Positions 11,701 to 22,297 are shown, numbered from the stretch's first letter. The stretch: 38,143 nt of DNA from Perkinsus marinus ATCC 50983 (GCF_000006405.1 NW_003209678.1:160806-198948), one strand, 5' to 3'. A program made the numbers and translations. Notes: generated from the letters alone by a model not told the origin.

Positions 11701-14700
11701 AACTTGGTCTCTGTACATTTCCACTGAAATTACTATAATCAGTAGGGAAACTCCCAAGCTCAGCTGAGCAAAGCAAACACATATTCCTCCAACACCAGAT
11801 TGCCCTCCAAAGAAAATCTACCCAGCACTTACCTCAACAAACCCTTCATAACTATATACCAATATCTCACCACCACATACGATAGCAACCACACTGCTGT
11901 ACGCCGTATACGCCGCATCATCGATCACACAGCCAGCCTCCGGTGGGGACAGTAGAAGTCTCGACTCACTTTCTAGAGAGTCCACCACATATACCTGACT
12001 TCATAAGATATGGCTCGATCAGTGTAGAAAAATATGCACATGTTCAGCTGCATATGTTGCTAAAAATTATTGTTAGTTAATCTGGAGTAGCACTTCCTAT
12101 CCTCATATCCCCATTCGTGTCATTTCATATCCATGACTATCTCTAGCTAGGACACAAGCTGCGCTAGTCCTCGTTGGGATAAAAACTACCGTAAGATCAC
12201 ATTCACAATTTTCCATTTCGAGAATATTAAAAGTTCGTCACATTGTGAGACCCGACTGATTATCAGCCAAGAATAAAAATTACAAATTGTCAAATTCTTC
12301 TACACTTATTCCTCACGAGTTTGGTTCATCGATGCTCACAACACGAATAAGTCTCTACTTCTCGAAAACACAGCCCTTGAAAATTCTAAGTTCGTTTCTG
12401 GTTAAGAGACTCGACTGACTTCCACTCCGAGACCCGATATCCCCATCATGTCCATTTTCATGCATTTGCATGAGAAAAAAAACCTCGTATTTTTTCAAGG
12501 GAACTATGAACTTTCGAGTGTGATATTGCATGCACAAGAGTAGAGATGGGCATACGGTGACACGGCGAACTACCGTAACCGTAACGTAATTCCGACGTAA
12601 TGCAGTTATGGGCGCGCGCCATTCGAAACTAAAGATTCCAACCGCAACTGCCGACAGAGCCGATTTTTCGTTGAACACTGTGTGTTTAGTTTGCAGTTAA
12701 CCGGGACGAGAGAAGCGAGTTGATCACAATTTGAATTTAAATACTCAACCACCCTGTCCGTTTTCGTGCATTTGCATGAAAAAAATCGAAAAAAAAAGCA
12801 GACATATTAGTTTGTCAAGGGGACTACGCCCTTTCGAGTGTGGAATTGCAATCATGAGGGAAGCTATTCGATCACAACTTGAATTTAAATGCTCAATTTC
12901 CTCCTTACCCCATCTTCATAAACCAGGAGCTCCCCCTCAGCCAAGACTGCCTTAAGACTTGTAGACTCACTCCTTAGCCAGGGGGAATCTTCTAGTTCTT
13001 CCAGGAGTGGCCCTTCACATGACGACGACTCTGCTACGAATACCGCTCTAGTACAGTCGGGAAATGCTAGGAGAATAATTGCACCTGAAAATTGTAATAG
13101 ATGATCCTCGTGCAGTGTGGAAAAATATGCACATAGTGTTGGTGACGATGAGAAATTCTGAGGGAATTTTGGGAAGTTACTGGTGGTTGCCTCGTACCTC
13201 TAACCCTATAATTAGTGAGGAAACTCCTGAGCTCAGTAGCTGAGGAAAGCAAACATATATTCCTACTCCAACACTGTGTTCACTCCTGAGCTCAGTAGCT
13301 GAGGAAAGCAAACATATATTCCTACTCCAACACTGTGTTCACTCCTGAGCTCAGCTGAGGAAAGCAAACATATATTCCTACTCCAACACTGTGTTCACTC
13401 CTGAGCTCAGTAGCTGAGGAAAGCAAACATATATTCCTACTCCAACACTGTGTTCACTCCTGAGCTCAGCTGAGGAAAGCAAACATATATTCCTACTCCA
13501 ACACTGTGTTCACTCCTGAGCTCAGCTGAGGAAAGCAAACATATATTCCTACTCCAACACTGTGTTCACTCCTGAGCTCAGTTGCTGAGGAAAGCAAACA
13601 TATATTCCTACTTCAACACTGTGTTCACTCCTAAGCTCAGCTGAGCAGAGCGAACATATATTCCTCCAACACTGTGTTCGTGAATGTGGAAAGACAACTT
13701 ACCATTCTCCACTTGAATGACGAACATCTTCTGCGGGGGGAATGGCCCAATGCTCGCCACTTCTGCCTCCAACGATATGCGAGGCTAAAGAAACATACTT
13801 TCAATGGAGTTTCACCACCCTAGTGATATGAAAAACTTATTTCTCGACTACTGCATAGCGCGAATATCGCGTTTTTCACCAAGTTTTACGCCACTTCACG
13901 TAAAACGGGTGAAACTCCAATACACCAGAATATTACAAATTTTGGGAAAGTAATGGATGTAGCAGTAAGTTCATACCAAAATACATGCAGATGTTGATGA
14001 CAAAGCAGAATTCTGGATAGTTATTCATTATTATTCTCCTACCCTAAACCGCGTGTAAATTTTCATAAAAAAGTGAGAAGCGCCCTAACATGCTTTTCAA
14101 CACTCCCTTCGGAGGGAAAAATTGTCTTCCTATAGACGATATCAACGACAATCAACCAGCCTCACTTACTGAGTCCAACACAATGAACGATATGCAGGAT
14201 TTGGGGTATTTGCCACTCAATGCAATAGCCTGAAATACAATACATTGCGTGTATTCAGTTCATAAATCACTAGAGCTTCAGCCGTTTTTCGTGAAGTTGC
14301 GTAATACTCCATGTAAACAAAATTAATGTTTTTAACATCACGTTTTCACTTCTCGTTATTCATTGTCCGATCATTCTGATACGGCCAAGAGGAGAATATA
14401 TGTTTCCAAATCATTTTACGATCGAAAACTGCGTAAGAAATAAGTGGATTCTAATCTAATAACACTTCCTGTTCCACCAACGACTAGCGCTGCGTGTGCT
14501 ATGTCTTAGCCAAAGATATCAATGGAAGTGGAATAACACGAAATATTCAGTTCTCAGTTCAGATCAACATGATACTCTTACGGTTGAAATTTGGGCATGT
14601 GGTTCAATCACTGGGCAAGGCAGCTTAGTGTCTTCGTCTTCTATTGGTGCAGGCTCCCGAGGCAGCTTACTAAAGAAGAACTACGTATGGGAGAATATGC

Positions 14701-17700
14701 ACATGGACAACTACAACATGTTAGAAATATTATGAAAACTGATAATACTTGTTGATGATCAACGAGAATTTTCCAAATTTACTAAGTCGCGGGGTTTAGC
14801 ATTAATTTCGTCCCAACCGGTTCACTCACCAAATACGAGTGACCAGCGACGGCAGAAATGGGCGATCAACAGCACTAGGGGGCCAGGGTAATGCAGATGC
14901 CACGCAAAGACCAGCCCGACTGCTCCTGAGAATAAATCCTCAATTAAACCCGACCGTACCGCTACACTCACAAACTTCGCTCTATCTTGATGAGCTGTGA
15001 AGGCGCTCCGCATTCTCCTACACATAACACGTAACCGTCGTCGCCAATTGGAACTAGTTGACGAGCCGGACAAGGATAACTGACCGACGAATTCAGTCGA
15101 TTTCACGAGATGCCGCCAGTCCGTACAGGAAGTCTTTCTTATGTGCGACTTCCATAATTCGTCTGCCCCCTTCATGCGACATTGAGAAGGACTGAAATCG
15201 ACTAAGATGAATGTTGCGTTCACTCTCAAGTGCGCACCAATTTGATATGTAAATGTAAAAAATTGTACGTTTTCTATTCCGGGATTAATGAAGTTTCACC
15301 CGTTTTACGTGAAGTAGCGTGAAACTCGGTGAAAAACGCGATATTCGCGCTACACAGTAGTCCTGAAATATGTTTTTCTCAAGTGTCTTTCATATCGCGG
15401 CTGAAACTCGCTATCAGACTCTCGAAAAATTACTTTTATCAAATCACATGTATCATACCGTACAGTGAAAATGAATAATTTTATTTCTATAAATATAGTC
15501 CATCATCAACGGTAATGGACTCACCCACAGCTTTCCCATCGGGTCTGCCAAGAGCACCATCGGTTCACCGTTGACATCAAAGCACGGTGGCAGGATGCAA
15601 TTACTTGATGTTATCGTCCCTACAGAACGTGGCATGGTACACACATCCAGTGTTCGAGTAAATATTAAACGGTACAGGGGTGTAACGAAGTAAAACTCTA
15701 GGGAGCTGGAGGAGACCCGCACGCATGTGCAGTTGGCGAGGGGTTGCCCTGCCGTGACACGCGTGTTGTGGTTCCAGTTTGCCTGCACCCTTGTTATCTC
15801 ATCAAACCTTCGCCTTCCTTCTTATAGCGAATGAGCCCAATATCGATTACTGTGCCGCTAAGTGAGTGTGCATTCGCACAGAACTCAAGTTCAGGTAATG
15901 CGCTTATTGTTATTGTCCTAGGGTCATAGTATTGGTTGCTCTAGCTCGAGTTTCCTTGTTGTGTTGTTCTTAGAGTTCATCAACTGATACCCCGACACGC
16001 GGTGGCCGAAGTCAGCTCACGCGCCGAGGTCTCTAACAACCGTCAGGGGGTATTCTTTTTGCGGGCTACGGACTTCGCTCTCTCATTGTCCGTCCCTCTT
16101 CCTGAGTGATCCGTTGGTGAGCTCTCCTGCCCACTGTTTGAGGTGTTACTAACGGACTTTTGGAAGAGTTTAATACCGCAACAACAGGCACTTTCGCGTT
16201 GTGCGTGCGTGCAGAATTATTCTGGCTCAACTACGAAGCGTAGGGGGCCACCAGGTAGATCAAACGACTCTTCTAAGTGTAGGCAAAAATCGGAAAACTC
16301 AATTAGACGAACAGCTCGAAAAGATATGGACGAAAAACTTTAATGACGAAAAAATGTCCTACCCGGGGATCGAACCGGGGACCTAGGACAAATTCATTGA
16401 TCGAATCAATAGACTCTGACTAAGTGTCGTCACGAAGGCGTAGTATATGTTCGCTTTCCTCAGCTAAGCTCGATAGTTTTCTCACTGATCATAAAAACTC
16501 GCGTAGAAGTGTACAGAAACTAACAAAGAAATTCACCAAAATTCATACTGTCACCAACACATGTTATGTGGTTTCCCAAACTGTGCATATCTTTGAGTTC
16601 AGTATGAGGACAGATCCTCCCTTGGTGTTGCTCACCGACGAAGGCGTCGTCCTCCCTCGTATGCAGTGCAGGTCGTCTCATCGGTGATGGCGGTGGCAAA
16701 GGCGAGGCTTCGACTAACGATGTGAAAAGATGAGATATTCTGACTTGTAATGAACAGCGGCAATTTGATACTACGCAAAGGTGAAGAATGTGCGTTTCCT
16801 ATTCCGGGATTAATGATAGTGAACAACTTGTCGCTATCATAATCCCGGAAAGTTACTTTTATCACATCACATGTTCATAGCAATGTTTACATTGTTTATG
16901 CGATATAGTTTCAGATCGATTTTTATCAAGTCTAGAAAATAACACACAATTTTTACACTTGCACACGAAATAGAACGTCGACAAAAGTGTATCGAATCTC
17001 ACCGATGAGAGGTCGAGTACGGCTCATCCCCCTCAATGTGGCCCTTCTTGCGTTGGTACCCCATACTGACAGGGACTTCACAAAGTGGAGAAGTTGCGGT
17101 GATGGAGCCTAAAGATGGACTCACGATTCGGCATTCCATCCTCAGTTTGGGACTGCGAAACGCCATTGGTAAACCCAGCTAATGGACCAGTGTTGGTAGC
17201 CAGTGTAGAAAAGTATGCACATGATTAACTACATGATAAAATTTCTGATGAAATTCCGGAAAATTCTTGTTGTTTTTACTCTCTGGAGTCAACAGCCTTG
17301 ATTTTGCGCAATGAAAAACTCCCGAAGATGTTTGTCACTCATATGTGAGCGGAGCCACATATGAGCGAGTGCGTGAAACAAATACGGAGATTTGGAGATG
17401 GTGAGATAACCGATCAGGCGGATATAGTATATCCGATACACTCAGTAAAAAATAGGCGAATCCTCATGCGATGCATCACTAAAAATGCCGAGCCTGGGTT
17501 TCGATCCGGGGACCTATACCGCGCTACAGGTCCGAGCGCGACAGACTGGCACGTATCGTGAAAACCTGGTTGTCTGTGAATATACTCGTATAGAACCAAC
17601 CCTCACAGGAGACGTAACGGTGAAGGGAAGCTTACGATGCAGCCCGGTGGTGGAGGGTCTTCAATCAGAGCACCTCGGCCATCTTTCTCATCTTCGGTCA

Positions 17701-20700
17701 ATCGACATCTCTCATCATATCTTAGCGAAACAGATTCAATATTCACGCTGAATATCATCACATTTTATTTGCTCAGCTGAGCCTCGGAGTTTTCTCACTA
17801 CATTATGGCACTTTACACACAACTTGGGGTTGTAGAAGTGTATAAAAATCGATAAGAATTTCTCACACTGCTATGTAAAGATGACAGCTCTCACCTTGAG
17901 CTCCCATCAACATCAGCTTTCGCTTCGCTCATTATCACTCTATGGGCCGACCACTGGGACCTGGGGATTGGTACTGATGAGAGTGTATAATATTGTTTCA
18001 TTTAATCCAAAATGTGGTATTTATATATTAATATTATATGTTCATCAAGAGATATCATATCCACATCTCAGCAACTTTCCATAAATTCTCAGCAAGTCGG
18101 AGTTCACCGACTAGTACATCGTCACCCGGACCTTCCTACAGTATTTTCACTCGGCCGGATGCTGTGCCAAACCGTATGTATTCTGTCCCGTCTGTGTGTG
18201 TACTGTACAACTAGCAGTATTTTTGAGCTGTGACGCTGTTCATGAGTACTTCAAGTTCTTGAAAATATGGCAACTTCCTTATGAGTTATCTCGACCCTAT
18301 GCGGATCAGTGCTTACTTGATCTAGTGGGTTTCATCACTAATTTCCATGGTTCATCATTCCCATGATTTTTTACACCGTTCAATATTTTCACACTCGTAT
18401 ATACAATCAACAGAAAGAAAAACTCCCCTGAGAAGATCTCCATGTGTGTTCTACCCCCGGGATGAATTTAAGTTATACAGAGTTGTCACTAAAAGTATCA
18501 CATACCTTTCTATCTTCAACAACATCATGTCGCAAACTCCTATCACGAACTTTCCATCTCGTCCGGTCATCAGTGAGAGCGGCGTCAAATTGGTACCCGG
18601 GGCGTCTGATGGCATCAAAATAAACGAAAAATCGAATCGTACTTCACCTGTGACGGCTGCAATACGAAGGCTGCTGTTGAGTATGCTTGTATGAGTAACT
18701 GAAGAGAAACAACCGTAGAAAATGATGGCGATGATAAGAATCGATCTGAAACTATATCGCATAGATATTGTTAACATTTCTATGAACATGTGATGTGATA
18801 AAAGTAACCTTTCGAGACTATGATAGCGACAAGTTGTTCACTATCATTAATCTCGGAATAGAAAACGCACATTCTTCACATTTGCATACACACTGGTACG
18901 ATGACCTCAATCGAACATGAGCTCACTTGATGGGTCCACCAACAGTGTGATACTCTTATAAGAAGGAGCTGCCAATACACATATTGTCGTACCGTTAAAT
19001 GGCGAACACAGTGCAATCTGTGAGGCACCAGTCACGTAAGAAAAGTCACATTATCGTATTGATAAAACTAACGGCTCATATTCAGCCTGCCGACTTCCCA
19101 TGTGTTGAAATATATTCTAGTTTTCCTCAGCTGATTCCAGATTTAATTATACACGTTCATATACAAAACTCAGGTAGAAATGTGTAGAAAGCAAAAAGAA
19201 ATTCCCAAAATTTCCGAAAAATTTCCATATTGTCACCAAACATGTGCATATTCTCCCACCCTGACCGAAACAAAGGTAAAAAGCTCAGGTACCACGTAAC
19301 TATTCTAATCCCAATAGAGAGACATCATAATCTCAAAGCACAGACAACACTGCGTTTCTAAACTAGAGGAAATACATTTTGTCCGATATTGCGACTTCGT
19401 TGTTCTTTTTATCAAATCTTTCTAACTACCACAGAGCTTGTTCCCTTTTTTCCCTATCGTTTTCGCTAAATAATAAGTCATTTAGTCTCATCTAAAGATT
19501 GTGGATAAATTCAGACTGAATTTATCCTCAATGACAGTCGCTGAGCTCTTGAAGGAGTCCGAATACAGTATAAGAATCTATCTTTACTTTCCTCATCTGA
19601 ACTCAGGAGTTTCCTCATAAACTTTGGCAGTTCGCATACCAACTCGGTTAGAGTGTACAAAAACCAACAAGAATTCACCAAAATTTCCTCACCAACACAT
19701 GTAGTTCTCCCACACTTTTTGCACAACATTATCTCGAAAGATCCCAGTTCCAAGACAACACTGCGTCCCGAAGATAGAATTGAGAAAAGACGACGCTATA
19801 GCCCAGGGTGGCTGAAGTAAGGTGCCGCCACACCAGTATGAAATATTTCACTGAAACATCCTCGAAATATTTCACTATGAAATGTTTCAGCCACCCTGCT
19901 ATGGACTCACTGCTAAGCCGTCCTCAAATAGACTCAATCCTCGGATAGCCCCCGATAGAGCTTTCTTTTCTGAGCGCTTCGAAATTTCCATATTGCTAGC
20001 AACACATTGCTGTACTCATGTGCGTATACTGCGCTGAAGTGCGCAACTCCTCGTGAAATATTTGAAATATCTCACTGAAACCTTCTAAGTATTTCACTAT
20101 GAAATGTTTCAGCCACCCTGCTATGGACTTACTGCTAAGCCGTCCTCAAATAGACTCAAACCTCGGATAGCACCCGATAGAGCTTTCTTTTCTGAGCGCT
20201 TCGAACTAAGGCCCTTCAAGCTAACCACATTGCTGTACTCAGCTGTTACATACTGCGCTGAAGTGACACAACTCCTTGGAAAACTCTAATTCCACCGTAC
20301 CTTCTGAGTGCGACATTTGAATATCGTCGTCGTGTGTAATCGGAATGAGCGAGGAAAGGAGAATCTGTTTAATCACATCATACATTCCATGATGAAAAAA
20401 CAATACCTTTTCTGATACGGCCGAGCGGACGATTATTATCTCGCCAGTTACGGTAGATTGACGTCGAAGGTCCCACACCCCCGTGAGAACAAGATTGAAA
20501 TCTGCACAAGCTATATAATCGTTCGTCATTTTTTCCACCTTCGTGTTTAAACGGTCTGATCTCCTTCACTACGAATCCGTATTCTACACCCGACCACTGT
20601 ATGATAAACAATGTCCCGTCGAGTGTCAATAACACGACCTGAAAGTTCAACGTTATAATTCCTTTATTGACCGCTTGAATTCTACTGAGGGAAATGCGCG

Positions 20701-22252
20701 CTCTAATTGTTTTACGTGAAGTGGCGTAAGACTATGAAAAAATTAATTTTCGCACTAGTTTGGAAAATATGTTTTCCACCTTTTTTCATGTCACGGGTGA
20801 AACTCCAATGGTAAATTTATGTCATTTCCCTCTATCCAACACATCCGTTATAACATAATATTGATTTAACCGCCTCGAATAAACAGTGTGGAAAAATATG
20901 CACATGATCAACCACATATGGTGGTGACAGTACGAAGATTATAAGGAAATTATCATCAGACGGGATCCATGTGTAAACTCCTATAATTAGTGAGTTGAAA
21001 TTTCTGCTACACTCAACTGAGATAAACGAACATATATTTCAACATTGCGGATGAAATCTATCAAAGTTCGATGTTAATGCCGCTTTTCTATGGATAATAA
21101 GTTCGGGAATAGAGTATTTGCAAATGTGTGATATTTTCCGAGATCTGAAACTATATCGCATGAACAATGTAAACACTGCTATGAACATGTGATGTGATAA
21201 AAGTAACCTTTCGAGACTATGATAGCGACAAATTGTTCACTATCATTCATCCCGGAATAGAAAATGCACATTCTTCACAATTGCATAGTATCAACCTCAC
21301 ACGCCCAGAAAGGATGTGAAGAAGTGGAGAAGGCCAGAAACTGTTTGGAAGATTGTTGTTCCAAAAACAGACATATGTTATTAAAGTCAAATGCTCATAG
21401 ACTTACAGCATCCAAGTGACAACCGAGATTCACTTTTTTTGCTGCAATGACATGACAAGTGTTTTCCCCCAGGAGTTGCTGTTCCCACAGAGCGAGCATG
21501 GGCATCTGGCTCTCTCGAACTTCTATCAACTGAGGAAAAAAAACCATCGATAACACCGAAAGCTCCGTGGGTTGGTGTTGTAGAAATATATGTTACCACA
21601 GCTGAGCTCTGGTCACTAATTATGGAAGTTTACAAGGTACTGAAACCGAAAAGAATTTTCTCAGATCAACATATGTAGTTCACCCTATGCATATTTTCCC
21701 ATTGACTTACCGCGTTTCCATAGCAAAGAAATATCTGTTCTGTTTCTGATAAGCATTCGGAAGAGGATGACGAGCTTGCATCCTCATGCGAGACTCCGAC
21801 GAAAAAGCCAGTCTGAAATATACGTCAAGTCGGTTGCACTCAGTGAGAGCGGCCTGCCAGTAACGGGGGGAATTCAAAACCGATTACAGTTCGTGGCAAT
21901 TTGATATAATGCAAATGTGAAGAATGTGCGTTTTTTATTCCGGGATTAATGATAGTGAACAACTTGTCGCTATCATAGTCTCAAAAGGTTACTTTTATCG
22001 CATCACATGTTCATAGCAATGTTTACATTGTTTATGCGATATAGTTTCACATCGATTATTATCAATCTCAGGAGTTTGCTCACAAAATTTCTATGTGCAT
22101 ATTACGCATTTCATAATTGCCAACACTAATATAAACGTCTGCGACAAACAACCACACGCTACCGTTAGAGCGTTGATGAGCGACGGTTCCACTAGACGTT
22201 CCGAAATCCACACGTCGGCGTCCCACCGAGGACGGGGATACTCCGTTGCCAT
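5737..22252 (-). CDS. CPSF160/DDB1/SF3B3-superfamily beta-propeller protein
   Basis: 36 exons: 22252-22106, 21812-21711, 21529-21407, 20638-20539, 20501-20407, 20364-20301, 18968-18927, 18698-18506, 17960-17895, 17720-17636, 17152-17125, 17065-17003, 16713-16636, 15820-15525, 15191-15107, 15053-14972, 14925-14830, 14669-14582, 14229-14170, 13784-13703, 13033-12909, 11994-11833, 11006-10874, 10824-10762, 10459-10371, 9958-9796, 9432-9262, 8881-8729, 8626-8519, 8054-7965, 7900-7847, 7205-7068, 7035-6918, 6843-6761, 6643-6463, 6280-5737. They sum to 4350 nt: 1449 residues and one TGA, with every phase matching. Blocks in family order include DVNGEPMVLLADPMGKLW, DDGYVLCVGECGAPSQLIKI, DELLVLGTFLGTMELYC, VYVFVGSRDGDVFHLLL, VIAVGTRYDPLE followed by GRLLLLDPSS, and SEILFVDRE. 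In this family three beta-propellers scaffold mRNA 3'-end processing (CPSF160), ubiquitin ligases (DDB1) or splicing (SF3B3). Length is close to CPSF160 (about 1440) and longer than DDB1 (1140) or SF3B3 (about 1220). Weak points: the start exon, a possible 18-nt extra exon near 14460, and several purine-rich acceptors. The subfamily is inferred. Confidence 0.62.
7400..7565 (+). mobile_element. Family A MITE, diverged
   Basis: Starts AATTTGATATG and keeps the TGATAGTGAAAGACG…CGCTATCA internal hairpin and the GATCACATG-like block. It lies in the 641-nt intron 7206-7846. Confidence 0.6.
8302..8505 (+). mobile_element. Family B MITE
   Basis: Left end GAAAATATGCACATGGTC, right end CTCAGCTGAGGCAAAC then TACTCCAGCATTG. 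It lies in intron 8055-8518 and stops about 10 bp from the splice donor of the preceding exon. Confidence 0.7.
8985..9165 (-). mobile_element. Family B MITE, degenerate
   Basis: Reverse copy in intron 8882-9261, recognised by TGTCACCAACACAT and GCATATTCTCCCACACT. Confidence 0.55.
9519..9708 (-). mobile_element. Family A MITE
   Basis: Near full-length reverse copy in intron 9433-9795. It contains ACATGTGATGTGATAAAAGT and the hairpin TGATAGCGACAAGTTGTTCACTA. Confidence 0.75.
9990..10070 (+). other. tRNA-like relic with a B-box
   Basis: GGTTCAATTCC at about 10038-10048 matches the Pol III B-box consensus. An A-box-like GATTAGATTGG lies about 45 bp upstream. The acceptor and T stems do not pair well, so this looks like a decayed tRNA or SINE head inside intron 9959-10370. 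Confidence 0.25.
10564..10733 (+). mobile_element. Family A MITE, internally shortened
   Basis: Carries the GGGATTAATGATAGT and TTACTTTTATCACATCACAT blocks but lacks part of the central hairpin. It sits in intron 10460-10761. Confidence 0.7.
11637..11798 (+). mobile_element. Family B MITE
   Basis: Left end GTGTGAAAATATACACATGG, then CATGTGTTGGTGATG; right end CTCAGCTGAGCAAAGC and CCTCCAACACC. It lies in intron 11007-11832. The rest of that intron (about 11220-11440) is AT-rich without a recognised element. Confidence 0.7.
12450..12852 (+). repeat. Diverged ~90-bp direct duplication in an intron
   Basis: 12450-12532 and 12757-12852 share TTTCRTGCATTTGCATGA, an A-tract, TCAAGGGRACTA and CTTTCGAGTGTG. 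Both lie in the 914-nt intron 11995-12908, which also holds a family B left-end fragment near 12024. Confidence 0.6.
13109..13676 (+). mobile_element. Family B MITE expanded into a 56/59-bp tandem array
   Basis: A normal left end (CAGTGTGGAAAAATATGCAC at about 13114) leads into about eight head-to-tail copies of a right-end unit (13223-13676). Units are 56 bp, or 59 bp when CTCAGCTGAGG is replaced by CTCAGTAGCTGAGG. The array fills intron 13034-13702. Uniform spacing and near identity suggest recent unequal exchange or replication slippage. Confidence 0.85.
13803..13922 (-). mobile_element. Family C MITE
   Basis: Reverse full copy bounded by TGGAGTTTCACC and GGGTGAAACTCCA, in intron 13785-14169. 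Confidence 0.75.
14688..14790 (+). mobile_element. Family B left-end fragment
   Basis: GGGAGAATATGCACATGG followed by the central block; the right end is missing. It makes up most of intron 14670-14829. Confidence 0.5.
15238..15455 (+). mobile_element. Family A MITE interrupted by a family C MITE
   Basis: The family A sequence runs up to GGGATTAATGA, is broken by a family C copy (about 15291-15413), and resumes at CGCTATCAGACTCTCG. About 15 bp of the A hairpin is lost at the join. Family C therefore inserted after A. All lies in intron 15192-15524. Confidence 0.75.
16355..16440 (-). other. tRNA-derived relic with B-box and oligo-T
   Basis: On the minus strand CCCCGGTTCGATCCCCGGG forms a tRNA T-arm with a perfect B-box, followed by TAGGACA and a T-run that could end Pol III transcription. 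TGTCCTA just upstream pairs with TAGGACA, and ATTGAT/ATCAAT forms another stem. It does not fold as a full cloverleaf. It lies in intron 15821-16635, perhaps as a SINE head. Confidence 0.35.
16440..16605 (-). mobile_element. Family B MITE
   Basis: Reverse copy with TCGCTTTCCTCAGCTAAGCTC, TGTCACCAACACATG and TGTGCATATCT, adjoining the tRNA-like relic in the same intron. Confidence 0.65.
16761..16955 (+). mobile_element. Family A MITE, best full copy
   Basis: Runs from CAATTTGATA through TCCGGGATTAATGATAGTG, hairpin AACAACTTGTCGCTATCAT, TTACTTTTATCACATCACAT and ATGTTTACATTGTTTATGCG. It lies in intron 16714-17002. Confidence 0.75.
17201..17320 (+). mobile_element. Family B left-part fragment
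   Basis: CAGTGTAGAAAAGTATGCAC and the following block only, in intron 17153-17635. Confidence 0.55.
17484..17560 (-). other. Second tRNA-like relic
   Basis: Shares GGGGACCTA…AAAAATG context with the relic at 16355-16440, including an oligo-T tail on the minus strand, but its T-arm pairs poorly. It is in intron 17153-17635. Confidence 0.25.
17768..17870 (-). mobile_element. Family B fragment
   Basis: Reverse CTCAGCTGAGCCTCGGAGTT… block filling most of intron 17721-17894. Confidence 0.5.
18733..18890 (-). mobile_element. Family A MITE
   Basis: Reverse copy occupying most of the 228-nt intron 18699-18926. Confidence 0.75.
19108..19255 (-). mobile_element. Family B MITE
   Basis: Reverse copy with TTTTCCTCAGCTGATT and TGTCACCAAACATGTGC, in the 1332-nt intron 18969-20300. 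Confidence 0.6.
19578..19715 (-). mobile_element. Family B MITE
   Basis: Second reverse copy in the same intron, with CTTTCCTCATCTGAACTCAG and CACCAACACATGTAG. Confidence 0.65.
19804..19897. mobile_element. Short inverted-repeat element, ~94 bp
   Basis: Ends CAGGGTGGCTGAA and TTTCAGCCACCCTG are inverted. The interior repeats GAAATATTTCACT. It is distinct from families A-C. Confidence 0.6.
19848..20284 (+). repeat. ~215-bp tandem duplication in an intron
   Basis: 19848-20062 and 20063-20284 match closely: TTCAGCCACCCTGCTATGGA, GCTAAGCCGTCCTCAAATAG, TTTCTTTTCTGAGCGCTTCG and TACTGCGCTGAAGTG recur in order. The second copy runs to within about 17 bp of the exon ending at 20301. Confidence 0.8.
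20702..20813 (+). mobile_element. Family C MITE, degenerate
   Basis: Contains TTTTACGTGAAGTGGCGTAA and ends GGGTGAAACTCCA, in intron 20639-21406. Confidence 0.6.
20884..21050 (+). mobile_element. Family B MITE
   Basis: Left end CAGTGTGGAAAAATATGCAC, right-end remnant CTCAACTGAGATAAACG and TTTCAACATTG, in intron 20639-21406. Confidence 0.7.
21113..21289 (-). mobile_element. Family A MITE
   Basis: Reverse copy in the same 768-nt intron as a family B and a family C copy. Confidence 0.75.
21598..21705 (-). mobile_element. Family B fragment
   Basis: Reverse remnant abutting the splice donor of the exon 21812-21711. Confidence 0.45.
21896..22070 (+). mobile_element. Family A MITE
   Basis: Full copy in intron 21813-22105; the element is 175 of its 293 nt. 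Confidence 0.75.
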
Positions 22253-22297
22253 TTAATGCAAGATGGATGGGCAAGCCCAAGGTTAAATACAGCGTTG

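Noticed and set aside
12355-12678. 107-residue minus-strand open frame in an intron
   Set aside because: Phases of the flanking exons join directly without it, and it overlaps a duplicated AT-rich repeat.
12947-12970. A 24-nt GT-AG intron
   Set aside because: The segment is exactly eight codons without a stop, so uninterrupted reading is simpler.
13223-13676. Regular repeats resembling a CRISPR array
   Set aside because: Units are head-to-tail with no variable spacers, belong to a MITE end seen elsewhere, and sit in a eukaryotic intron.
15453-15788. A different frame with a 60-nt intron inside exon 15820-15525
   Set aside because: The uninterrupted frame yields the family block DVNGEPMVLLADPMGKLW and joins its neighbours in phase; the alternative does not.
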